A program made the position numbers and the translations under genes. The notes under the pieces were generated by a model. That model saw only the letters and a list, made by a program, of their open reading frames with translations. It was not told the origin of the DNA and did not search any database. From Coccinella septempunctata (taxonomy: Eukaryota; Arthropoda; Insecta; Coleoptera; Coccinellidae), in contig NC_058197.1 in assembly GCF_907165205.1 (NCBI RefSeq), forward strand, positions 3,244,595 through 3,308,594: DNA of 64,000 nt, in the 5' to 3' direction. Each line of letters opens with the position of its first letter. Positions within the stretch are counted from its first letter, which is position 1. Positions 56,247 to 64,000 of this stretch are shown here, piece after piece.

Positions 56247-57195
56247 GCACGTCTACCATCCCTCCCTAGCACCCCACCACCCAATTGCCCGTTCCGTCGT
56301 CTGATTCGATATTAGATTGCTGTGACTTAAAATTTCTATGGAATAAACGTATTACATTCGTTCAATTTAACTGTCACACGTCGGACTGTTTGTTGATTTA
56401 TCCTTAACTTCCTATGACCAATTTTAAAGTGTTACTTTTATTAGTTGTATGATGAGCCTTGAGAAAGGAACAAAATAGTTCCGAAACGTTGGCGAATTCA
56501 TAAGAGATTGTTTTTCAACCTGTCCAAATTCCTGCGATATTTTACTTAATGTGTTCAATCCATTATTTATGATACCTAAAAAGAACATATAAAATATTTT
56601 GTTATTTTGTGATACTTGAGCTTAACACTAAAAATACCTAAAATTATAGAGTGTTTAATATAATTATGAGTTTATGAAACATATGAGAATTTAAATGATA
56701 ATTGTCCAGAGTATTTTTCTCACAGAAAGAATATACTATATTACTGTTTATTTTTTCAAACGTTTCAGATATTATGAAATGATAAAATATCAACAATTGA
56801 AAAGTATAAGTTATCGATACAGAATAACTATCTGGTTAAGCAAGTATTGAAGCGCATTAGTATTTCAATTCTTAAGTTTGTTTCGAATCTCGCTGCTCCA
56901 AACAATATTTCAAAATTAATAACTTCTAGAGAATTCTTTTTCATCATTTACATTCACGTTGTAGATGGTATACACGTTTTTCCTGAGGAAATGAAAACTA
57001 TAGAAAGAATGTTCCTGAATAGATTTAACGACTCTGAAGTATATGCAGAAATCCATGTAGGTTCCTATATATAAGTACAGAATCGTTATTTTTTATTTTC
57101 ACCCTAATTATACGGAGCACTACTATCTACTTCATGAATTTCATTTTCAATGTCTCAACCGGGAAACCAAAAAATTTTGAGTATATAATAATGAA

Positions 57196-57230
<35 letters not shown>

Positions 57231-57357
57231 ATGAGTAATTAAAATGAAATATTCTCATATTATAAGAGCTAAAAACTTGGTTTCTCAAAAAACGGCATGG
57301 ATTTCCCATCGGGTAACATGTGACTCTGGTGACATGACATTGAATTTTCCAAGATTT

Positions 57358-58083
57358 TGTAACGTACTTTTCACTTTGACGAATTTTCTTTTAAAGAATA
57401 AATGAAAATTATAACAGTTACACTGCGAACGGCAGCTGTTCGCCGGAGAACATTGATGGGTGTGAGGTTCTTTTCTTCAACAAATTTTGGGAGGGCGCCA
57501 ATTAGTTTTAGTTCCGTTTAAAACATTGAATTCATGGCAAACTAATAAAACCACAAATGACAAATAAGAAGATGTTAAAGGTGAATGATGAAGAAAATAT
57601 TCATAATTAAAATCCAGGTACTTATTTATTTTCCTGATGTTCAGAACAGTATCGGCACTCACTGAGTTCTTACTTAAGGGTTGGTGGAGATGTCAACTTG
57701 GGGATGGTGATGGCTTCGGTTTTCACAGCAATTGTTGATTCCAATATTTGGCGAGACGGCAGTACGGCAGCGAAATCGAGAATTTTTTCTTGGATGAACA
57801 AAATTACACCCAGTGAAAGAACCCTGATGAACGATTCAAAAGAATTCAGTAAAAATACAACAAATGATCGTTAAACTCACCTTTTAAAAAGGGTTCTTAA
57901 AGCACGAAATCTAATTTTTAATCGATATGTGACTAATCAGTAAGATCACTAGTTTTTATTCGGAAACAAATCCCCTTTCGAGATTATGATCGTGGACGTT
58001 AGTCTTCATATAGCATCTGACTGAATTCTTCAAGAAATCCGTACGCTTCGCGATAAGTTTTTTATGCAATCTCGAATACACAT
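57358..58083 (+). other. LTR-like or unassigned segment
   Basis: Starts TGTAACGTAC where U copy 9 is cut and ends at the gypsy 3' LTR. A TTTGGCGAGACGG at about 57748 resembles primer-binding-site context of some gypsy elements, so 57358-57740 could be a short LTR. No second LTR or frame supports this. I see no gene. Confidence 0.3.
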
Positions 58084-58236
58084 TGTAACGGGGTTTTCCT
58101 CGGCGGACTCGAGCGCCAGCTATTCTTTAAGGGAGAATAGCAAACCTACCCTGGCAGCTGCTAGCCGGAGACAGGGCTCCCTGGTGTCTAGGGTGTTAGC
58201 GACGCACAATGATAGGCAGAATCAACGTATACAACT

Positions 58237-58242
58237 TTTATT
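58237..58242 (-). terminator. Polyadenylation signal in the gypsy LTR
   Basis: AATAAA on the - strand, about 150 bases before the LTR end and downstream of the TATA box, as expected for the R/U5 border. Confidence 0.6.
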
Positions 58243-58954
58243 CGTCGAAAAGGGGAACACAAATAGCACTACTACTAAATTTTACAGTGATTCGAAAGAC
58301 GGACAAGACGGACGGAATAGCACGGGATCCGATCTCAACGGTATACGGGGGTTAACGGACTTGTTCGCCAGCCAGAACCTGAGACGTACACTTGACGGAC
58401 AGATATCGGGTCTTCAGCCAGGTGCGGGGATGAAAGACGGCACAGATTCACAACAGCTCACCCCTAGTTGCGCTCTTCGCCCCCTGAGTGTCCACGCCAG
58501 CGGGGTTCTTCGATAGCAACTGAAGTGAGCGTCGAAACAACGGGGAAGGGAAGAGGGTTCACCACTCCAAAGTGCCTCCGCACCCCCTGAGTATCCACGC
58601 CAGCGGGGTGCTTTAGCAATAGGGGTGGAACTTAACCCGGGTTAGGAAGGGATGAAAGGAGGCTGAAGTTCCAATATAAAAGCAAATAACGGCGTGTCGT
58701 CTTACCTTTGGCTTGGCCACTTGCACTCACAAGAGAGTAGAAAGAACAGTAGAAAAAAACAAAAGAAAAATAACTTAAAAAAACTTCTTCTAAAATTTCC
58801 GCCGAAAAGAAAACTAAAACAAAATTAGTGAATTCTCGAAAAATACTCGGCGGCTAATCGGTGGTCAAAACTAAATACGGAAAAATCGCAAAACGGCAGC
58901 AAGTTAATCATAAGTGAAAATCGTAAGTGAAGTGGCCTGCGGGGGAACATCTGA

Positions 58955-58961
58955 TTTTATA
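58955..58961 (-). promoter_or_regulatory. TATA box of the gypsy LTR
   Basis: GGTATAAAATC on the - strand, about 345 bases into the LTR; it would drive the genomic transcript from a 3' LTR copy into flanking DNA. Confidence 0.6.
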
Positions 58962-59304
58962 CCCACAGGGGGGGTGCGGAAATCAGATGTGCCCGACAGT
59001 CGAAATTCGGTAATTTTGCGTCGATGAAAACGTCTTAATTTCGACTTATCTGTGCTAGCGAACAAAAAACTCGGTTATCTTCCAATTCAGGATGTTTTAT
59101 ACGGTGCGACATCGTTTTTAGGAAATAGAAACGGAATAAAAACGGTACGGTATGTTTACAATTCCGAACGATGTCGGAATCCTGAATTGGAAATTCGAAA
59201 AGATTTCTCGGAAAATTAATGCAAAACAAAATTATTTAAAAATGAAAACTAAAATAATGACTCTAAAATGAGGGGGTAGGTTTGAAAACTACCCTCTCGT
59301 TACA

Positions 59305-59317
59305 TCTCCCCGGCTCC
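59305..59317 (-). promoter_or_regulatory. Polypurine tract
   Basis: GGAGCCGGGGAGA on the - strand directly before the LTR. It is purine-rich apart from two C residues and is the expected plus-strand primer site. Confidence 0.7.
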
Positions 59318-60010
59318 GGTTGAAAAATTGAATCCACGATGAAATAGGGGATTAAATTTTTCACGGTGAAATCTACTAAGTCCGGTTAACGGTTTGACTA
59401 TTCACGGCAAGACGATTGAGATCGGATTTACATCAAACAAGTTCACCTAATCTACTCCAGGTGGCATATACTTGGCTAATGCTATCTTGGTTACTCCCAC
59501 TCTATGGTCCGCTCGGTGTGCTTCGATGATGCTGTCGGTGTCGGTGACGAGACGCAGTTCTGTAGTCTATCAGCTAACCTCCAATTGTCAAATCTCGCCG
59601 GGTGGTTCCAAATTTCGATTTCCATTTCCATCGGTGAAAGAAATGCCGGAAAATAGTGGAAACAGTGCAGGACGGAATCTTCAAAGTGAGTACCATTTCG
59701 ATTTGTCATTCGTTGTGTTATTTCTGAACCATTTTAGGGTGGACTTCGCAAAGCCGGCTCCGGGCACATGTCATGGGGGTTAACAGTTACCAATATCATC
59801 CAACCAGGGTAGTTTGGAATACCAGACAGCGTCGTTGACTCCCCCTGTGACGGTGGTGCAATTCTCCGATGGTGTTGGAGTCAGCAGCAGTTGTAGGTTG
59901 CATAAAAATGAGAGAAAAGCATTTAGTATACTGATATCCTGGAGCAGAGGGATAACAGGGTGTACGGTGGAATTTCGGAAGAAACGGTAAGTACGGTCGG
60001 TAATTTTAAT

Positions 60011-60184
60011 AAGGAGATACAAATATACTGTTCTATTTCACTTACCGTTCAGGCCAGTTTGTAATATCGGTGTAAGCGGTGTCAGCCTTCTATTGCTATT
60101 TTCTATTCGGTTATTGTATTTAACAGTGACACAGGGGTGAAATAGAGACAGACAGGACGGGTGTATCTCACTTGTTATTATCGG
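60011..60184 (-). repeat. Direct repeat A in gypsy 3' region
   Basis: AAGGAGATACAAATATA … CTATTTCAC … GGGTGAAATAGAGACAGACAG … TTATTATCGG. It matches repeat B in order and spacing, with several changes. Each repeat has an internal inverted pair (CTATTTCAC with GTGAAATAG), so each can form a stem. Confidence 0.8.
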
Positions 60185-60447
60185 ACCCACAATTAATACA
60201 GAAAAATTGAATTAACTGTAACGGTTACTGTTTTTCCATTGAATTAACGGAATTTTCTGTTGTAGGTGTGTGGGATACCACTTACCCACCGGATGACAGT
60301 CAGACGGTCCTGTTCGGTGGCAATAAAGCTGCACAGAACAAACAAAAACTGTACGGAACAGAATCTTCAAACACTGGCAGACCAGGTTAGATCTATCGGT
60401 TATGGTGGAATCGCTGGAATATAGGTATGTACATTTTGTCAGTTACT

Positions 60448-60606
60448 AAGGAGATACAAGTATAAGGCTCTATTTCACTCACCTGGGCACTTATTCGGTG
60501 AAAACAGCGGTAGTACCCCATTACTAACCTATTTACAGTGATTTTTAACGGTAATAGAGGAGTGAAATAGAGTCAGACAGAACGGATGTAACCCATTTAT
60601 TATCGG
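60448..60606 (-). repeat. Direct repeat B in gypsy 3' region
   Basis: AAGGAGATACAAGTATA … CTATTTCAC … GAGTGAAATAGAGTCAGACAG … TTATTATCGG, 437 bases from repeat A. Confidence 0.8.
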
Positions 60607-60666
60607 TGCATGCTATAATATAACGGTACGGTTGGTTTTTATTTCGGTTGCTATACAGTGTACTTA

Positions 60667-63600
60667 CTAATGATCAGACGGATGGAACGGTTTTAAATCC
60701 TTCACATGAATGTTGGTGATTTTCTTACCACTGTCATGTTTCAGGTCATAAACAACGGGTGAAATCACTTTCACAACGGTATACGGACCAGAGAACTTCG
60801 GAGCCAACTTGGCTGCAAAGCTATCAACGGCGGATGACAGCGGATTAGCACGACGCAGAACTCTATCACCGACATGGAAACGAACTTCTCTTCGACGGAG
60901 GTTGTAATGGTGAGCTTGCTGCTCAAATGCACGGTACAACCTGGTATTGACAAACTCATAGGCCTCCTGAAGATGACGGATTTGTTCTGTACGGTGAGTA
61001 AGATTTACTCTACTTTCTTCTGGGCTTCTGTTTGTCTCCTCCGTGTCATCGTCTTGGGTGTTTGACGAGTAGATTGCCTTTGGAACTGTTAGTTCCCTTC
61101 CATAGTTCAGGAATGCCGGTGTGAATCCTGTAGATTCTTGTTTTGCGGTGTTCAGGGCGAAAGTTAGTTCGCCTAATTTCTCATCCCAAGTACGGTGGTC
61201 GGCTTCACAGAACTGACCTATCATAGTTTTCAACGTACGATTGGCTCGTTCTACGGCGTTGCACTGTGGTGTATACGGAGGGGTGAAACGGTGAGCAATG
61301 TTTAGCTCTCGGAGACTGTTTTTGAAAAGTCTACTGTCATACTGTACCCCATTGTCAGATATCACCAGCTTCGGACAGCCATATCGGAGTATAACTTGTT
61401 CATACAGGCCTGAATAAACGGTTTTGGCGGTGGCTTTCCGCAACGGACGGCATTCAACCCATTTCGTGAAACGGTCCTGCATCACCACTACGTAAGAATT
61501 TCCCTTCTTGGAACGGGGAAGTGGCCCAACCACATCTGTACAGACCTCTCGGAACGGTGCATCAGTCATTCTATGTGGTTGCATTTTTCCAGGCGTCTTC
61601 TGTTGTGGTACTTTGTACCTTTGACAGGATGGGCAGTTTCTTACGTATTTTGCGACATCTCTGAACATCCCTGGCCAGTAATAATTCCGGGCTAGCCGAG
61701 AAATGGTTTTGGAGATTCCCAGGTGACCAGCTAATTCCGAATCGTGATTTTCTTTCAGGACCTCCAGTCGTTGTTCGGTGGGTACACAGAGCTTCCATGG
61801 TTGTCCGGATCCAACTTCAGTAAAGTCGGAAGAGTCCCAGAAGTGACGATACAGTTTCCCATCCTCAACGGCGAAGTCAGGGAAATCTTCTGGGTCTCTT
61901 TGTACCTCTTGGAGCTTTTTGTTGTACCAACTGCAGCGAACTTCGACGTCGGCCAGGCATACGGAATCTACAGACGGTAACGGGTTTCGGGACAGACTGT
62001 CGGCGACTTTGTTCAGGGCACTTTTCCGGTATTGGACTTCAAAGTCGAATTGCTGAAGGAAAACGGCCCATCGAGCAATTCTTCCGGACGGTGACTTGAT
62101 GGAATTCAGCCATTTCAAACTCATGTGATCGGAAATTACGGTGAAATGAAATCCTTCCAGGTATGGTCGCAGTTTCTCTATCGAGAAAACAATGGCGAGA
62201 CATTCCTTTTCGGACACGGAGTAATTTCTTTCGGCGGTGTTCAAGGTACGGCTGACATAGGCGATCACCCTTTCCTCTCCATCCAGAACTTGGGTCAGGG
62301 CTCCTCCAAGGCCTACGTCCCTGGCGTCTGTTTGCAGGACGAACGGTTGATTGAAATCCGGACAGGCCAGTATAGGTGATTCGGTCAGTTTTTGTTTTAG
62401 GAGGTCGAACGCTTTTTGTTGTTCCTCACCCCACTTCCAACGTGGTTTCTTCTTTAACAGGTGAGTCAACGGTGCAACGACATCGGAAAAGTTCTCTATG
62501 AAACGGCGGTACCAGCTAGCAACTCCCAGAAAACGGCGCAATTCACGGATAGTTTTCGGCGCTGGGAATGCTACGATAGAGGAAACTTTATCCGGGTCGG
62601 TACGGATTCCTTCGGAAGTAACGACATGTCCTAGGTATTTTAGAGATTTTCGCACAAAGTCACACTTTTCGGGATTGAGACGAAGATTGGCTTCTCTCAA
62701 CCGCCGGAATACTTCTCTTAAGTTCTCCAGGTGCTCCTCGAAAGTTTCCCCCAGGACAACTATGTCGTCCAGGTAAGCGAACGCCTCCGGTTCCATTTCT
62801 GGGCCAATAACGGTGTCTAAAAATCTCTGGAATGTGGCCGGACTAGCGTGAAGACCAAACGGCATGACGGTGAACTGGAACAATCCCCTTCCTGGAACTG
62901 TGAAGGCAGTAATCGGACGGCTTTCCTTTGCTAACGGTATCTGCCAATATCCTTGTTTCAGGTCCAGTGTGGAGATGTACTTGGCCTTACGTAGTTTATC
63001 CAGAATCCCAGAAACGTACGGCAACGGGTATGCATCTTTTACAGATACCTGGTTGACGGCACGGAAGTCGATGCAAAAACGGTACTTTCCGTCTTTCTTC
63101 CTGACCAACACTACCGGTGAACTCCACGGTGACTTGGAGGGTTCAATCACTCCCTCAGCCAGCATACGGTCTACTTCCTGATTGAAGATCTCCTGCATTT
63201 TCGGGTTTAGGGGTCGGTATCGTTGTTTGATCGGTTCGGTGCCTGGTTTCAGTTTGATCTTATGTTCAATCAGGTCGGTTGTACCATATAGGTCTTCGAA
63301 CTTCTTCAATTCTTCTTTCAGAAATGCCTCCAGCTCCTGTTTCTGAGACTCCGTCAACTCCAACAGGTGTTCTTCGGCGGTGTGAACTTCTGCGGTGGTT
63401 TCAACAGGAGTCATCGGTTTCGAGATCAGACGGCCTTCCAGAAAGCACTCGGCGGTACTGAGATTTACGGAAAACTTGAAAGTCGACAGAACATCCATCC
63501 CCAGAATAATGTCAACCGGTAAGTTGGGTACCAGTAAGAATTTCAAGTCAGGCAGTGTGTAATCGGAAATTTGCACGGTGGTGGTGTACAGTTTCGGTGT

Positions 63601-63975
63601 GACGGTGGTTTGTCCGTTTGCTATTACTGCGAAACTGTTGTGCATTGTTTGTCCTGTGATTCCTTTACTTTCGCACTGATCGGATACGGCCTGACTGCAG
63701 AAACTCCTGGTCGCTCCGGTATCTATCAGTGCTAGGAAGTGTTTGCCGGCTATTCTGACCTCTACTAACGGACGGTTATCATTACAGGTAGTCGGTGCCA
63801 GTGGAGTCAAGATTCCGGGAGATGTGGTCGACTCCGCCTCCAATCTCCCCTTCAGTTTCCCGAACACGGACAGTCTCGTGAGAGGATGTTTTCCCTCTGG
63901 CATCGAGAACAGAAGATTTTCGGTGGCCTGCGACATTCTCGACGCATGTGGCCATATCCACCACATCGGAAACAT
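60667..63975 (-). CDS. pol: Ty3/gypsy Pol polyprotein (open)
   Basis: 1102 codons from an in-frame Met; the true start is a frameshift from gag, so the first residues are provisional. Protease: LIDTGATRSF (DTG at 85-87). Reverse transcriptase: CIDFRAVNQVSVKDAYPLP, then LDLKQGYWQIPL and YLDD at 401-404. RNase H: LQTDARDVGLGGAL and VISDHMSLKWL. Integrase: an HHCC zinc site (HDSELAGHLG … CPSCQ), the catalytic residues in CTDVVGPL, VISDNGVQYDS and VERANRTLK, and a GPY/F module (GPYTVVKV) at the end. No chromodomain follows. Every catalytic residue is present and there is no break, so this copy may encode an active polyprotein. pol supplies the enzymes for copying and integrating the element. Confidence 0.93.
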   Translation of the reverse strand: MFPMWWIWPHASRMSQATENLLFSMPEGKHPLTRLSVFGKLKGRLEAESTTSPGILTPLAPTTCNDNRPLVEVRIAGKHFLALIDTGATRSFCSQAVSDQCESKGITGQTMHNSFAVIANGQTTVTPKLYTTTVQISDYTLPDLKFLLVPNLPVDIILGMDVLSTFKFSVNLSTAECFLEGRLISKPMTPVETTAEVHTAEEHLLELTESQKQELEAFLKEELKKFEDLYGTTDLIEHKIKLKPGTEPIKQRYRPLNPKMQEIFNQEVDRMLAEGVIEPSKSPWSSPVVLVRKKDGKYRFCIDFRAVNQVSVKDAYPLPYVSGILDKLRKAKYISTLDLKQGYWQIPLAKESRPITAFTVPGRGLFQFTVMPFGLHASPATFQRFLDTVIGPEMEPEAFAYLDDIVVLGETFEEHLENLREVFRRLREANLRLNPEKCDFVRKSLKYLGHVVTSEGIRTDPDKVSSIVAFPAPKTIRELRRFLGVASWYRRFIENFSDVVAPLTHLLKKKPRWKWGEEQQKAFDLLKQKLTESPILACPDFNQPFVLQTDARDVGLGGALTQVLDGEERVIAYVSRTLNTAERNYSVSEKECLAIVFSIEKLRPYLEGFHFTVISDHMSLKWLNSIKSPSGRIARWAVFLQQFDFEVQYRKSALNKVADSLSRNPLPSVDSVCLADVEVRCSWYNKKLQEVQRDPEDFPDFAVEDGKLYRHFWDSSDFTEVGSGQPWKLCVPTEQRLEVLKENHDSELAGHLGISKTISRLARNYYWPGMFRDVAKYVRNCPSCQRYKVPQQKTPGKMQPHRMTDAPFREVCTDVVGPLPRSKKGNSYVVVMQDRFTKWVECRPLRKATAKTVYSGLYEQVILRYGCPKLVISDNGVQYDSRLFKNSLRELNIAHRFTPPYTPQCNAVERANRTLKTMIGQFCEADHRTWDEKLGELTFALNTAKQESTGFTPAFLNYGRELTVPKAIYSSNTQDDDTEETNRSPEESRVNLTHRTEQIRHLQEAYEFVNTRLYRAFEQQAHHYNLRRREVRFHVGDRVLRRANPLSSAVDSFAAKLAPKFSGPYTVVKVISPVVYDLKHDSGKKITNIHVKDLKPFHPSDH

Positions 63976-64000
63976 TGTGTTTGGAAGGACACTCTCCTCC
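63852..64000 (-). CDS. gag: Ty3/gypsy Gag C-terminus (partial)
   Basis: In the frame one base off from pol, ending at TGA 63852-63854. It encodes a canonical CCHC knuckle CFRCGGYGHMRREC and a second degenerate one, CSRCQRENILSRDC, in which Ile replaces the His. Gag zinc knuckles bind the genomic RNA. pol overlaps this frame by at least 120 bases, which implies a -1 frameshift for Gag-Pol synthesis. The bulk of gag lies outside the window. Confidence 0.8.
   Translation of the reverse strand, partial: RRVSFQTQCFRCGGYGHMRRECRRPPKIFCSRCQRENILSRDCPCSGN

Larger units (their letters stand above)
53709..57357 (-). repeat. U repeat copy 9 (-), nearly complete
   Basis: Begins at the exact U/U junction after copy 8 and covers all unit parts in order up to the MTSTT frame, where it is cut at CCAAGATTT by an LTR-like sequence. 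At 3.65 kb it is the most complete single copy. Gene at 55696-56205, (TAAA)n at 57192-57231. Confidence 0.88.
58084..59304 (-). repeat. Gypsy 3' LTR (1221 bp)
   Basis: Begins TGTAAC and ends GTTACA on the - strand, so it has the TG…CA ends and a 6-bp inverted repeat. A TATAAAA box lies at 58955-58961 and AATAAA at 58237-58242. A ~29-bp segment (…CCTGAGTGTCCACGCCAGC…) is directly repeated at about 58480 and 58586. The polypurine tract GGAGCCGGGGAGA lies immediately upstream on the - strand. Confidence 0.88.
59318..60666 (-). other. Gypsy 3' non-coding region
   Basis: 1.35 kb between the pol stop and the polypurine tract with no env-like frame. It contains two long direct repeats and splice-like or structured sequence of unknown role. 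Long untranslated regions here are uncommon but known in some gypsy lineages. Confidence 0.7.
58084..64000 (-). mobile_element. Ty3/gypsy LTR retrotransposon, 5' part outside window
   Basis: From right to left on the - strand: gag C-terminus, pol, a long non-coding stretch, a polypurine tract and the 3' LTR. The order protease, reverse transcriptase, RNase H, integrase is the Ty3/gypsy order. pol is open throughout, so the element is young. There is no env-like frame in the region after pol. The 5' LTR and most of gag lie beyond 64000, so target duplication cannot be checked. Confidence 0.92.

Noticed and set aside
58064..58516. 150-codon + strand frame in the gypsy LTR
   Set aside because: It lies wholly within the 3' LTR on the opposite strand to the element and has no recognisable domain.

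Overview
The window is a repeat-dense, AT-rich stretch of an animal genome, most likely an insect or other arthropod. The clues are several LINE clades, a Dong/R4-type LINE in TAA microsatellites, a Ty3/gypsy element, a Penelope-type reverse transcriptase fragment, and TATA + TCAGTT core promoters. I found no host housekeeping gene, rRNA, tRNA or CRISPR array. Nearly all the sequence is mobile or amplified DNA, much of it nested.

The backbone is a repeat unit of about 3.76 kb, here called U. It occurs as about eight large copies or fragments: + strand at 2350-5091 and 10337-11430, and - strand at 11465-13778, 17030-20516 (continued at 25961-26429), 29498-30683, 42232-46274 and 50226-57357. 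Head-to-tail U/U junctions survive at about 10392, 44960 and 53708. Six copies keep an intact 169-codon gene with its own TATA box and initiator. The protein is small and basic and has a SERTA-like segment (putative, unproven). I rate this gene-bearing amplified unit as the best candidate for something undescribed.

Other elements sit in the U array. LINE-1 here means a local label for a CR1/jockey/I-like family with (AAT)n tails; three copies lie at 47-2349, 13779-17029 and 26430-29497, all at the same U/U junction. Dong/R4-like LINEs with a CCHC knuckle and a restriction-like endonuclease lie at 5131-6695, 20547-24768, 35610-42205 (interrupted) and 47736-50225. A third LINE (24769-25960) is truncated at both ends. 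A fourth (LINE-4) occurs at 6696-8379 and 31323-34832. Two foldback insertions lie in LINE-1 copies. One (about 26450-26795) has a complete minimal hammerhead ribozyme core at its centre. The other (14081-14629) has a degenerate hammerhead-like motif, a 13-bp target duplication and a 35-nt one-sided extension; this layout recalls Penelope-like elements.

At 35895-42104 a 6.2-kb terminal-inverted-repeat element interrupts a Dong fragment. It contains a 3.1-kb TIR element, which contains a 1.3-kb TIR element. At 9657-10280 two 130-bp inverted arms flank about nine 30-bp palindromic repeats. The right end (58084-64000) is a Ty3/gypsy retrotransposon on the - strand: a 1.22-kb 3' LTR, a 1.36-kb non-coding region with direct repeats, an intact pol frame and the C-terminus of gag, with the 5' part outside the window.

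Limits: boundaries were found by comparing copies by eye and can be off by several bases. Family names rest on motifs and no database was searched.
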